Assembly (NCBI RefSeq): GCF_002878395.1
Contig: NW_025860098.1
Span: 74,272 to 138,271 of the forward strand
Source: Capsicum annuum
Taxonomy: Eukaryota > Streptophyta > Magnoliopsida > Solanales > Solanaceae
Length of the DNA: 64,000 bases
Direction: 5' to 3'
The notes under the pieces are model-generated. The model saw only the letters and a program-made list of their open reading frames with translations, ran no database searches and was not told where the DNA came from. Positions 35,174 through 46,515 of the stretch are shown one piece after another (position 1 is the first letter of the stretch; every line of letters starts with the position of its first letter). A program made the translations under genes and the position numbers.

Positions 35174-37631
35174 TGTAACAACCCCGAACTACCCCTTACT
35201 CATCACACAATGCTTACAATCCCGAGGAACCATAAACTAACCCATGAGCTGGTATTTGCTGTGAGCACTTAACAATATTATCATAATTGTAGAAAAATAA
35301 TTGATATTGCCATAAGGTTTTAATAACTGAATCATAACTAGAATATAAATATATATAAATAATTGACTAACTCTATTAAAATAAGGAAAAACAAACATGT
35401 CAACTAAGAATCTGAATACTAAATGACTAACTCAATCTCTGAAAAGCCTCTAAAACTGACTGGCTAAATATGAGTTGATGGGACAGGCCCCAACTAACTC
35501 TACTAACTACTGAAATAGAGATATGAAGTAAAATAAACTATCCTAGAATGATAATGACTCACCACTGCTACTATACTATTAATATCCTGAGAAGTAAAGT
35601 CTAAGTACGATTAAGGAACTGAGTGTCAGCACCTATGGTATAATACATCATAGCACAAAAGAAAAGTATGCAATTAGTACTTTGAATGTACTAGTATACT
35701 AAATGAGGTAAGATGGTATGCAAGGTTTTATGAATAGAAATAATGAGCTGTCAGAATATACATATAAGGAAAGGAATACTAAATAGAGATCATGAGAGTT
35801 TGAAAACACTAGAGAAATATAGAGCATGTAAATACTGTATATGCATGAAAGTCTGTAAATACTAGAAATACATGAAAATCTATAGACACTAAGGATAGAT
35901 GACCAAGTGTATAACATGACTATACAAAATCTATAGACTGAAATATTGGAATAACAGAAATCTGTATGAATTTTTCAAATAACTCTATGACTAAATTACT
36001 AAACTGATATTGTAACTGAGACTATGACTGAGATTGAGGGAGGTATCATCTAATCGACATACTCCAATTTGAGCTAAATGGGATACAACTTGTAATCCCA
36101 ATTAGAAGGGTGTTTATACTGTGCCACGAGTACTATTACTGGCTGTGTCAATCCATTGTACTAATATAATGTCCAAAGGATAAAGTTTGTCAAGACTGAA
36201 CTGATAGGTGACCCTTACGAGATAGTCAAGTATAATATAATGGGTGACTACTTATATCCTATGCTGGCTACATAGTTTTGGAGTATAGGGACTGCTACTA
36301 ACGACATTACCTATCTTACATGGAAACTATCATCCCTATACTTGCTCGGTGCTAAATCCTACTCCCAACTGAAAGAAACTGAATCACTAGACTATTCTGC
36401 ATTTAACTGACTGATATTTGACTATTCTAATAATACTCATAGTATAATCTAAAGGCAATTCTGTAATATACTAAAACTAGACAGAAAAAGCAGCTATGTT
36501 TTGGGTATTCAATACTCCTAGGACGCAAAAACAACAACAATAAAATGACTCTAAAACCTGAAGGACAAATCATGAAGGCTTATATTAAATCAATCTCTCT
36601 TGTAGGCATTTTATCAAACACTTATAGTTCATGGTTTACAAAAATCATAGGAATATCATGGAGTTCATAGAAATAGCATGAATTCAGCATACTAGTATTA
36701 AATCATGGTTTAGTTTAATAAATAATAATATTAAAAACATAGAGAACCAAATAATAATAATAATTTCATGGAAACATGGTAATAAATCATAATTCATAGA
36801 GATTCATGGGTTAAATCTTAATTTGATATCATAAACCTTGAAATAGATGATAACTTTGAAATTAAATTTGGTACTTAGACTGCATGGGTGAAAGGAACCC
36901 TTGGATGAACATCTAACATACCTTAATGGATGAATTTCTTGAAGTTCTTGGTGAATTCTTGAGGATCGGCCTTGAATTTGAGAGCTAGCATTCTTGATTG
37001 AGAGAGGATATTCATTAATTTTTGGGGAAGAAATATAAAATAATGAGTTAAAAATATTTTTAGGGATATAAAGCACACCTGATAGATTAAAATTAGGGAA
37101 AAGGACTATTTTGACCTTGACGATATATAAATTCTTCTTCAAAATTTTTCCAATTCCCTCCCTAGAACGATGCATCACTATTACACCGTGTCGCTGGAAA
37201 TTAACATCTGGGAAATTATGTGGTGGTGCGATGTGGTGGTATCGCATTGCCACCTTGTTTGTGACCTGGAATTTCACCACAATGTCACGGAATGCTAGAG
37301 AGACACTAGAAACTGCCAAATGCCAAATTGGCCTTTGGCACGATGTGCTAATATCACGCACCTTATCTGGAAAATGACAATTGCTATTTACACAGGCTTC
37401 GCGATATGCTAAGGGTCAAAATGACGATGTTTAATGACCGAAACTTAAAATTGCTATAACGTCTTACCCAGTTATTGAATTTGGTTGAATTTTATATCAT
37501 TGGAAATCTAATTCTATTTTATACGCAATGGAATGCTCTAAACTAAAATATAATAATTTATTCAAAAATTTTATATATGAACAATCATGCAATGGTACTT
37601 AGATTATGCTAAGGAAATATGGGGTATTACA
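35174..37631 (-). repeat. 5' LTR of B
   Basis: 2458 bp. On the plus strand it runs TGTAACAACCCCG to GGGGTATTACA. It aligns with 28501-30950 along its length. The window's longest open frame (36804-37361, 185 codons, minus) and a plus-strand frame at 37111-37377 lie inside it; neither is kept in the sister LTR at full length, so they are not genes. Confidence 0.9.
35212..35237 (-). other. Conserved U5 hairpin in B 5' LTR
   Basis: Minus strand: 5' arm GTTTATGGTTC, loop CTCG, 3' arm GGATTGTAAGC. All eleven positions pair with G-U allowed, although five bases differ from the sister LTR. Confidence 0.65.
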
Positions 37632-38278
37632 GTAGAGGAGTTTGTGAACTTGAGGTAGGGTTCGATGATAGTGAAGAATTGCTAGCTTAAGTTTAATCAT
37701 TTTTCTAAGTATGACCCTAATACGATGGTTGACTGTAGGCCTAGTGTGAGTAAGTTTGTTACTACAGTATGTGGTTTGGTAGACAAGGAGTTTAGGACTG
37801 CCATGCTTATTAGAGACATGGATCTTGCTAGATTGATGATTCATGCCCAGTACATTAAGGCAGAAAAGTTAAAGGGAAGAAAGAGGGGAAATAAAAAGGC
37901 TAGAACAGGGTATTTTGAGTATGGCTAGACAAAGTTTGGAGAGGGAACCATTCTCTATTTCAGATTCATTCATCAATGTCAGTTCCATCTTCAGCTAACT
38001 TTTCTACTCACAGATCTAGACAAGAGCAGTGGGGTAAGACTTCTTTGTCCAGATCTCAGAATTGTACGAGTGGAAAGCCCAGTTATCCTCCATGTGCTAA
38101 GTGTGGTACGAATCATCTTGGTATGTTTTTGTTGGGATACAAAGTTTGTTATGGATGTGGTAATTTCGGTCATGAAATCAAAGAGTGTCCTTATGCTAAG
38201 CAAGAAAACAGGGATATTCGTCCCCAAACTCAGGTTACTAGCGCACCATCTCCTCTAGGTCACCCAATCACTCCTTAA
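37632..38278 (+). pseudogene. Gag of A, C-terminal part after insertion B
   Basis: Opens with the duplicated GTAGA and reads VEEFVNLR, then SVSKFVTTVCGLVDKEFRTAM (from 37725), then the knuckle region in a 100-codon frame from 37976: CAKCGTNHLGMF and an intact CCHC, CYGCGNFGHEIKECP (38148-38193). The knuckle binds RNA. The frame from 37976 runs to a stop at 38278; frames on other phases are shadows. Confidence 0.85.
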
Positions 38279-38700
38279 AGTGCATTATCCAGTACTAATG
38301 ATGGTTAAAGCCAGAATCAATTTTATTCTTTACCATCCCATCAGGAGTAGGAGAGTTTACCAGATGTTGTTACTTATATACTTTGCGTATTTCATCTTGA
38401 TGTTTGTGTTGTTAGACCCTGGATCAAATTTCTCTTTAGTGACCCCATTAGGTGCAGTAAACTTTGAAATAGGTCCTGAAAAGATCCCTGGGGACTTCTT
38501 AGTTTCTGCCCTAGTGAGTGAGTCAGTGTTGCCAAATAGATCTATAGAAAGTTTACTACTACCGTCCTTCATAAAATTATGTTAGTAGTTGGATCCATTC
38601 CTTTTAAACATCCATAAATTGTCGCACCCGAGTGGTGAAGTTTCAATTTCCAGATGAGCCAGTTTTTTAGTAGGAAAGTAATTCAGTGTCTCCCAAGAGT
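38279..38700 (+). pseudogene. Aspartic protease of A
   Basis: A frame at 38280-38585 reads VYQMLLLIYFAYFILMFVLLDPGSNFSLVTPL, in which the second half is the Ty3 protease site with D-P-G-S in place of D-T/S-G, then IGPEKIPGDFLVSALVSESVLP. The D-I-I-L-GMDWL half is mutated (38590-38650). Following bases give SIKGCIYHLV-like linker wording common to Tekay pol. Confidence 0.75.
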
Positions 38701-38779
38701 CATTTCATATCCTATATTAAAGATATAAAGGTAATCTCAAAAGGGTGTATCTATCATTTAGTTGGAGTCAAAGACACTA

Positions 38780-39540
38780 AGTTTGAGACCTTAACTGTTC
38801 ATTCAGTTCTTTTAGTCAATGAGTTTCCTTCTATTTTCCCCAAATATTTTCTAGGGGTACCTCTCAATAGGGATATAGAATTCGGTATGACCTTCTTCCA
38901 GATACTCAACCCATCTCCATTCTTATATATCGTATAGCTCTAGTCGAGCTTAAAGAGTTATAAGAGTAGCTTAAGGACCTCTTATATAAATATTTCATAA
39001 GGCCTAGTTTCTTTTCATGGGGCGATCCTGTCCTATTCGTGCAAAAGAAAGATGATTATTTGCGAATGTGCATTAACTATTTCTCCTAGATAGACCTTAC
39101 TTCGGTTATCATCATCTTAGATTAAGGGAATGTGATATTCCAAAGAAATCTTTCAAAACTCGTTATAGTTATTTTGAGTTTCTAGTCATGCTATTCGTTC
39201 TTACCAATGCCCCAATAACTTCATAGACTTGATGAACAGAGTGTTCAAATAGTATTTTGACATGCTTTTAATAGTCTTTATCGATAATATTATTTTCTAT
39301 TCTTGTAGTGAGGATGATCATGCAGACAACGATAGAATTGTGTTGCAAATTCTTAGGAATCACTAGTTGTTTACCAAATTCAGCAAATGCAAATTTTGGC
39401 TAAGATCAGTAGCTTTCTTTGGTCATATTATTTCTAGTGATGGCATTAGAGTTGACCCCAAAAAGGTAAAAGAAGTAAGAAACTAGCCTCTACCTATCTC
39501 TCCATCAAATATCTAAAGTTTATTGGATTTAGTTGGCTAT
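38780..39540 (+). pseudogene. Reverse transcriptase of A
   Basis: Wording in order: VNEFPSIFPKYFLGVPLNRDIEFG, GLVSFHGAILSYS, CALT with [14 protein letters not shown] wording, then the catalytic box at 39277 reading FIDNIIFYS, where the second aspartate is asparagine. Then [28 protein letters not shown]. About 35 residues (RQLNK to DLFDQLQGA) are deleted at 39083. Both changes destroy activity. Confidence 0.82.
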
Positions 39541-39599
39541 TATAGATGCTTTGTTGAGGGTTTCCATTGCATCCCCTATGTCTAGACTAATTCAGAAGA

Positions 39600-40183
39600 A
39601 AGTTTAGTTTTAGTGGTCAATTCCTATGAGAAATGTTTTCAAGAGTTGAAGACTCTACTCACCTTAGCCCCAATTTTAGCACTACCTGATGGAACATATG
39701 GGATTATTGTCTGTTATGATGCCTTTAGAATTTGTCTAGGATGTGTTTTGATGTAGAAAGGTAAATTTATAACCTATGCCTCTAGATATTTTAAGCCTCA
39801 TGAAAAGAACTACCCTTCCCATGACCTTGAGCTAGCAGCTGTTGTTCTTGCTTTAAAGATATGGAAGCACTATCATTATGGGGTGCATGTTGATGTGTTT
39901 ACGGATTACAAAATCTTGCAATATGTTTTTACTCAGACGGAGTTAAATCTTCATCAGAGAAGGTGGTTAGAATTATTGAAGGATTATGATATAAGTGTGT
40001 TGTATAATCCGGTCATGGCCAATGAAGTGGCAGACACCCTTAGTATATTATCTATAGGGAGTGTTGCTCTTTTGGAGAATGATAAAAGAGAGTTTGTTTG
40101 GGAAGTTCACCACTTATCTAGGTTGGATGTAAGGTTTGTTGACTCAGCTGAAGGGAATGTTTGGGTTCAGAGTAGTTCAGAAT
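39600..40183 (+). pseudogene. RNase H of A, cut by insertion C
   Basis: Reads CYDAFRICLGCVLM, ITYASRYFKPHEKNYPSHDLELAAVV, then VDVFTDYKILQYVFTQTELN and LLKDYDISVLYNPVMANEVADTLS. It is the best-kept domain of A, open from 39883. The linker ends at QSSSE, where C begins; after C the linker resumes with SSLFLEV at 48581. Confidence 0.88.
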
Positions 40184-40439
40184 TGTAAGACCCCGTAAAT
40201 TTTCCTCAACTTTAAATCCTTCGAAATGAGTTATATTGATCTTAACACATACAAATTTTGCTAAGTGTTCCAACATTGTCATTTTTTAGCCTTGAATCTT
40301 TATTGAATTAATTTGTGGCCTTCCCGACCTCTGTTTCTTGAAATTTTGTTGCGTTGCGATGGGGCAAAGTCGTAGTATGTCCTGGGTGAGTTTTGGAATT
40401 TCTTAATGATCCAAAGACCATGTTTGGATTTCAATTCTA

Positions 40440-40610
40440 GTAGTCTCGGGCGATAGGCTCGCATCACCCCAGATATCGTGGGGCTATCCGATAGGCTCTA
40501 CCCCAGGTATCGCGGGCTATAGCCTAGGTATCGCCTGGGGTAGTGCATTGCTATAGGCCAGGTTATGCCGAGCTAATCGTGCCCGGCTAAAATTTTCAGT
40601 TTCCATCCAT
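40440..40610. repeat. CpG-rich palindromic block in C 5' LTR
   Basis: Five or six short repeats of GATAGGCTC / GGTATCGC / CCCCAGGTATCG type. Alternating CCCCAG-GATATCG-TGGGGC words can pair with one another. The 3' LTR copy (46781-46862) has lost about 70 bases of it. Confidence 0.55.
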
Positions 40611-41970
40611 TTTATTAATAGCATTTTGGTAATTTTAGAAACCCCTATTTCTCTAACATGGGATTTAACCCCAAGAAGAGCAAAATTCATCTACTTTCAT
40701 CAAAATTCCCCAAGAAACTCCAGTAGGGTTTAAACTTAAGATCCCAAATAATTAAAATATCGACCGTAGCTTTTCAATAATTTTTGGATATTCAAAATCC
40801 CCATTTCGAGGGCTATGAGAGGCATATCACAATTTCGCGAATAGACTTCCAGAGTAGAGAGTTCATTCTAAGGATTTAAATTTTGAGGTATGTGGGATTT
40901 TTCAACAAGAACAAACTTTCGTTCTTGTGCCCAAAGTGATTTTCTTTTACGAAGATACATGGTTTTACATGATTGCTTATGAGTTTGAAATATGAATTTA
41001 CTCGGGATGTTGTTTTCATGAGAATGTTGATATTGTTAAACATATATATATATGTTTATGACATAAAGCATGAATCTTAAGAAATTTTATGGTGATATTG
41101 ATATAATATATTGGTCTTTGAACCCTATTTGGAATTTTTATTTTGAGAAATTTAGTGTTATGATGATCTTAAGTTTTAAATAATTCGAATAATGTGGAAC
41201 GATTTGACCCTTTGTTAGTGAAAGAGTTGACTTTGAAGCCTAATTGAGAAAACCAATCCACATTTGATTGATTTATGATAAAGGGGAAGCATATTGGCTA
41301 CTAATGTAAAGATTTGAATCGTTTAAGGTGTATTGTCTTTTAAATTTCTGAGCTAAGTCCAGGCATAGTATTTAGCACCAAGTACACTTCCCTAGAACTA
41401 CGTGCCCTCATAGGATGTGCCTGAGGTTGATATAGTGATCACTAGTGTTTGAATTAATGACTAAGGTCCTATCTAATGGCAAGGATAGGACAGCTCTCCT
41501 CAACGTGGGTTATACATTGGACTCCATATAGCTCACATGGTTTATGTCGGTTATGAGAAACTCCCAAAGTATGTCTCTATTCTATCTAAGATTGAAATGT
41601 TGTGTTTTGAAGTGAGAAAGATGTTTTTGAGATTTGAATGTTCCACGAGTTTTGATACTATGAAGAAAATGAATTGAGAACTTATGTAATGACTCACATA
41701 TTTTATTTTACATCTATCATTCATTCATGATTCTGATTATTTAACTCAGTCTAAGTGAGTCATTTTTATTAGCATGCATATTTTTTACAATCTTGTGATA
41801 TTCGATTATTGAATTTGTATACACCCCCATATACTCGGAACATATTCCATAGTACTGACCCACATATTCATATGGGGGCTACATTATCCCTGTAATGTTG
41901 GTTCAGGTGCACAATCCTAGACTCGACAGTGATTTCTAAGCATATTGATCCACATATTCTGCAGTGGTGA

Positions 41971-41989
41971 GTCCTCATGATCTGAGGAT
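41971..41989 (+). other. Second conserved LTR hairpin, copy in C 5' LTR
   Basis: Arms GTCCTCA and TGAGGAT (last pair G-U), loop TGATC, preceded by GTGGTGA. Deleted from the 3' LTR of C. Confidence 0.5.
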
Positions 41990-42260
41990 GTGTTATTCAT
42001 ACTTTTAGTTTTATTATGAGTTATTTATTTTTTTTATTGCTTTGAGAATGGGTCAGTTGGGGCATGTACCAATGGCTCTCTTAATTATTAAGTAGTAGAG
42101 GCTTGTCAGGCTAGATGGTCAGAGTTGTCAGATATTCCATATTTTGTTACCTCTCAGCAGTTGTTTATATTTTGGTTAGATCTTATTGATGATGTTTAGA
42201 TATTTTGTCCTTATTATCTTAAAGTAAATGTTTTATGGTAGTAAATGGCTCAAAGGGTTA

Positions 42261-42286
42261 GCTTGGGGATACTTGTTGTCTTAAGA
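42261..42286 (+). other. Conserved U5 hairpin in C 5' LTR
   Basis: 5' arm GCTTGGGGATA, loop CTTG, 3' arm TTGTCTTAAGA; eight of eleven positions pair. It ends 39 nt before the LTR end. Confidence 0.5.
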
Positions 42287-42329
42287 ATCGTGTGACGCTT
42301 TGGGACCTATTTTCAGGGCCTTACAAACT

Positions 42330-42340
42330 TGGTATCAGAG
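42330..42340 (+). other. Primer-binding site of C
   Basis: TGGTATCAGAG, tRNA-iMet type, four bases after the LTR. TGATCA follows at 42392-42397. Confidence 0.88.
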
Positions 42341-42554
42341 ACAGGTTTAAGGATTCCTAGGGAGTCTGACAAGCCACGTCAAGTAGAGTCTTGATCATCG
42401 GTGTGTAGCGTGCCACATCTATAAACAGTGGCTACAAGATATTTTAGGAAAAAGTTATCCCTTCTTTCAGTACTCATATCGTTCCAGTGAGCAAACTCTT
42501 AGGTTAAAATTTCAGTCTAATCTTTATCCTTCTTTCATTTTCAAAACATGTCTT

Positions 42555-43470
42555 CTAGTGAAGCTAATGAGCGAAGTGATGAAAATCAGCCAGCTCCTCA
42601 GTCCGTTCAGGTAGATCCCTTTGGCGAGCATATCTCTTATGCAGAGTTTAGAGTTGTTTTCACTGCCTTAACTAATGCAATAGTTGCTTAGAACAATTTT
42701 CAGAATGTTGTCCTGTCTAGGCTTTTAACTCGCACTTGGTAGAATGAGAGAAGAGAGCATAGGATGAATCAGAGAGCTAGAACCAATAACTCTACATCTG
42801 GATCAAGGGGTAATAACTACTCCCAGTTCTATCGGAGATCCTCAGCACCTGTTCTGCTATTATTCCAGGCCCCAGTATCTAAGTATTAAAATTTTAGTCG
42901 AGGTGGAGCATCAAGCTCTAAGTTGCAAGCTTGTAAGAAAAGTGTTCTCACTTATCCGTGTTGCGGAGAATGTGGTAAGATCCATAAAAAAATGTGTAGA
43001 GAAGGCAGTGGCGTATGTTATGGATGTGGTAATCCAAGCCACTAGTTGCAAAAGTGTAGGATCATATCTCAGAAGGGTAAAGATTTGTGTCAGCAGGGTG
43101 CCACTTCTAATACCAGTAGTGGTGAGAGTCAGAACAAGCTTTATGCACCTCATAATACTAATGCCCTGTCTCCCACAGTCTGTTCATCCGCTACTCAGGA
43201 CGTTTCTTTTAGCACTGTTGGCGGTAAGCACCAAAATAGATCCTATATCTTGCCATCTCTCCAGGAGCAGGAGGACTCTTCAGATGCCGTTACTAGTATG
43301 CTCCATGTATTTTTTCTTGATGTTTATGGATTGTTGGACCCTAGGTCCAGTTTCTTATGTGACCCTTTGGTTGCTGAGAATTATGAGGTGAGCTGTGAAG
43401 AGATTCTTGATCCTATTCTAGTTTTTACCCTATTTGGGCGAGTCATTTCTCGCCAAGAAAGTGTATAAAA
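42555..43470 (+). pseudogene. Gag-protease remnant of C lacking capsid
   Basis: The start at 42555 reads MSSSEANERSDENQPAPQSV, then FRVVFTALTNAIVA and a stop. At about 42720-42775 it jumps to NERREHRMNQRARTNN, skipping capsid. The knuckle follows (CYGCGNPSH, a stop, then LQKC at about 43012-43060). A 140-codon frame from 43046 carries the linker and the protease start: MLHVFFLDVYGLLDPRSSFLCDPL, then EEILDPILVFTLFG. The protease ends at 43465. A 162-codon frame from 42903 overlaps in another phase and is only partly genuine (knuckle region). Confidence 0.78.
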
Positions 43471-43578
43471 GCTATCTTGTTATGGTCCTTCATAGGGTAA
43501 GATGTGTATTCTCAGATCTTTGAGTATTGTGTGTCAATTTTCTATCCTATTAAATTTTGTTATCATTGAGTTAGTGAA

Positions 43579-43735
43579 AAATCAAAGTCTAGTGAAGCCA
43601 TGTAGGGCTCTTTTGATTCACTAGCATAGTTGCTTTGTTATTCATCACATTTCCCTGTTCAAAAACACAAAAATTAAAGTCTAGTAAAGCCGTGTGAGGT
43701 CTATTTTGATTCACTAGCAACTTGTTGTTCATCTT
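43579..43735. repeat. Tandem pair of hairpin-forming repeats in C
   Basis: Two copies about 92 bases apart (43579-43647 and 43670-43735). Each begins AAATCAAAGTCTAGTGAAGCC (second copy AAATTAAAGTCTAGTAAAGCC) and ends TTTTGATTCACTAGC. Within a unit CTAGTGA can pair with TCACTAG and AGCC with GGCT. They lie about 110 bases after the protease remnant. Confidence 0.65.
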
Positions 43736-46502
43736 GTTTTCCTTGAGCCGGTTAAAAGTTTGGTCTTAGAGGTATGTATAGCCGAGTGCTTTTTTTGCAT
43801 GTGATTGCGTTTGTAATAAAGTTATATGGCATTGTGTGTTGTTTTCTTAAAGTGTGGAAAGGGTTGTTGATGACGTTTGTCGGGCTAGAAAAATATAGAT
43901 TATTGATGAAAGTACTTGATAGTTGAGAGATGTTAATTTAGATTTCAAAGGGGAGTTTAGTTGAAACTTATAGAGCTATGAAAGGAGTTTAGATGTATAG
44001 AAAAGGTAATTAGTGATGAAATGTAGAGGAAGGAGGTGCTAGCAAGTCAAAATAAGATAAACCATAGAATTGTGATTGATCATTATTGTTATGAGGTTTT
44101 GGCGGACTAGCATTTTCAAACATTTGTCATGTAAATAAATAGTGTAAAGTTGTAGTTAATTATAGATAGGACTAGACACTAAGTTTGATGGAGAGTGAGA
44201 TGGATATATTGAGTGATTTCTTTGTAATGCTCATTGGATGGAGGTGATCTTGTAGGCTTGAATAGTGTATACAAGGGCATAGGTTTATTTGGCTTATAAT
44301 TGAGTATGATGTTGTATGTATAATAAGGAGGTTTGCCCAAGGTTTTGTGGGGTAGTATTATTTCCAATTTAATAAGTGTTCGAGTATTATATAATGATTT
44401 TTGAGGCTAGAGAAAGATAGGATGTAACTCAGAAGGTAGTATTCGGAGTTGGTTTTATGCCTTCAGTTGTAGTCATTCGGGAAAAGTTCTATTATTCATC
44501 AGTGTTGCTATATCCAGGACCCTAGAGTAAGTGATTGTAGTGCAACTAAGAGTTATATACTAGCTCACAACCCTAGAGTGGTGGCTTAATCTTAAAGGTG
44601 AGATGATAGAGCGAGTAACCAAATTGAACTTACAGATTCTAATAGATGTACCAGTAAGTTGTAGAATAGCTGTGAGAATAAATTATGCTCGACCCACGTT
44701 ATTTAAGTATTTTTAGTAATCCCAATACCTACTCATGCCTTACGCTTCAGTCCCATGATCATAATTCATGTTCGTGCATATCATAAAGAATATGTACTCT
44801 CCTAGTTCCCAAGATAAAGAGTTCCAGTTCGTTTAGTAGTTGGAATCACATTCCATAAATTATGAAGTCCAAATTCAGGACATACAACTCATGAATCATG
44901 TACTTAAGTTTTATGGTATGTTCAGTCCAAGTGCTCAAGCAATACCTCTATGATCAGGGAAATTTAGATTCATATCGTGCGTGTCCTCAAACTAAACCTC
45001 TTTGATGAGACTATGATATTAAATACTCTATTCCTCAAGTCTCAGTCGAGTGTAAATTTGTTCATAGAATTTCTTCATTTTCAGATCCTCTTGTCCTAAT
45101 CTTTTAGTTTCCTTTCCTTAGTGAAGATAGTGGGGATGAACAATTGTGACGGGAGAAGAGTAAGCGTTCCTTACTGATAAAGATTGTGTATGCTCATTAT
45201 AGCTAAGACTATAAGTATGAAGTAAGGATTGAGGCCAAGTCTTTGGTATATGTCATGGTTAGTTGAAGTTTTACGTGATTATATTTAGGAATATTATTGT
45301 GTCTTGTTTCATGTAGGTCTACAAATAAAAGAAGAATGAGGTGAAGTTTTGTGTATGACTGGGTTGGTTGAGAGTGCTTCATGTGTTTCCCAAAGAATTG
45401 AGTAGCATGTGTACTAATGTAATTGATGGGGTTATTAGAAGATACGAGAAAGATGCCTTAAGAGTGTTTGATTGGAAGCGCATATGAGGTTATAAATATA
45501 GGCTTGAACATTATGTTTGTATATCTGAATGAATGCACTGCAAGTTAGTAGATGTCTAGCACGAGGTTGAATGTGGTTGTTAGAGTGGTAATGATAATTA
45601 TGGATAAGGTGAGGAGTTGTGAAATGCACCGTTTGTTGGATTCATGATTCAAACTAGTATTATAGTGTTATATGGCATATCTTATGGGTACTTTGAGTGA
45701 GGCTTGAACATGGTGAGAGGATTTAGTCCAGCTTAGACATTAGTAGATGTATTTATGAACGCCCATGTGAGAATAATAAGTTGAATCAACTACTATGGTT
45801 AAGGGAAATAGTATAGTTGAGGGAGTATTTGAGGAGTGTTGCTAAGCTTGAAAGTAGGAAGTTCTATTTCCTAATGCCTAGTAATTTTGTCCTAGCGTAT
45901 GTCATATATATCTTTATTCCAAGCGATAGAGTTGTATCGATGTAGTGATTTATTTGTGCCCCAATGTTATTCAAACTTCTTAGAAGGAGTCTTGAAGAAA
46001 TACTACATTTGAGTGCGAGTAGCCTGTATGATCTAGTCCATGTAATCTGCTGTCCAGTTGAACAATCAAGCAAACAAGCCCCTATAGATTTCCAATTTTC
46101 CATGTAGTCGTACTACCCCAATGTTTTGTAAGTAAAGCCATTCTATGGGGTAAGATGCTTGCACCAGTCCAAATTGAGAACTCAGTATGGTCTATGCATC
46201 AGGACTTAGTTTCAGATTCAGATAATTAGTCGTGATTCAGTTCATAAGCATTCAGTGAATGACCTTTGTTTTCCAAGTATTCTATCTCAGATCAAGCTAA
46301 AGGAACCTTTTTCTTTAAATTAGCCTTTTTCTATTCAAAGTTGCAACTGGTAGGTTGTTACTTCATAAGTTTATGCACTTTATGTTGTATCCGAAAGCTT
46401 AGATTGAAGTAGAGTCAAGTTTATCAAGATGCTTCAGCTGTACACCGTTTATTTTCTCTTTACTCTTAGTACATCCTGAATCATTCAAGGACGAATGTTC
46501 CC
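43736..46502. other. Non-pol interior of C
   Basis: About 2.8 kb without RT, RNase H or integrase wording in any frame. The longest frames (44179-44367, 45435-45629 and 45864-46103, all minus) have no family I recognise. The end of the segment (46440-46500) shows the usual CATTCAAGGACGAATGTTCCC wording that precedes Tekay polypurine tracts, so the segment has replaced pol rather than followed it. Confidence 0.5.
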
Positions 46503-46515
46503 AAGCGGGAGATAA
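46503..46515 (+). other. Polypurine tract of C
   Basis: AAGCGGGAGATAA directly before the 3' LTR, matching AAGGGGGAAATA of A. Confidence 0.7.

Larger units (their letters stand above)
28501..37631 (-). mobile_element. Tekay-type element B, minus strand, inside gag of A
   Basis: Complete borders: LTRs at 28501-30950 and 35174-37631, primer-binding site at 35157-35170, polypurine tract at 30951-30966, and a GTAGA duplication at 28496-28500 and 37632-37636. Internal region 4223 bp holds gag, protease, RT and integrase with chromodomain on the minus strand; RNase H is deleted at about 32455. The two LTRs differ visibly, so the insertion is not recent. Confidence 0.92.
40184..42325 (+). repeat. 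5' LTR of C
   Basis: 2142 bp, TGTAAGACCCCGTAAATTTTC to GGGCCTTACA. It matches the 3' LTR throughout. It has a longer CpG-rich block (40440-40610) and an extra 90-base segment (about 41975-42065) that the 3' LTR has lost. Confidence 0.92.

Noticed and set aside
36804..37361. Longest open frame in the window (185 codons, minus strand)
   Set aside because: It lies inside the 5' LTR of B, is not kept in the sister LTR at full length and has no known domain.
37111..37377. Plus-strand frame of 88 codons, with a similar 95-codon frame at 30428-30715
   Set aside because: Both are in the CpG-rich block of B's LTRs. Similarity comes from LTR homology, and low stop density from GC content.
42903..43391. 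162-codon frame in C
   Set aside because: It overlaps the true gag knuckle and protease phases (43046-43468 and others). Only short parts agree with gag, so it is mainly a phase shadow.
43579..43735. Possible CRISPR-like or satellite array
   Set aside because: Only two units, no further copies, and it lies inside a plant retrotransposon. No CRISPR arrays are expected or seen in the window.
45864..46103. 79-codon minus-strand frame in C as a possible antisense accessory gene
   Set aside because: Antisense ORFs exist in some plant gypsy elements, but I see no family wording, no promoter and no support from a second copy.
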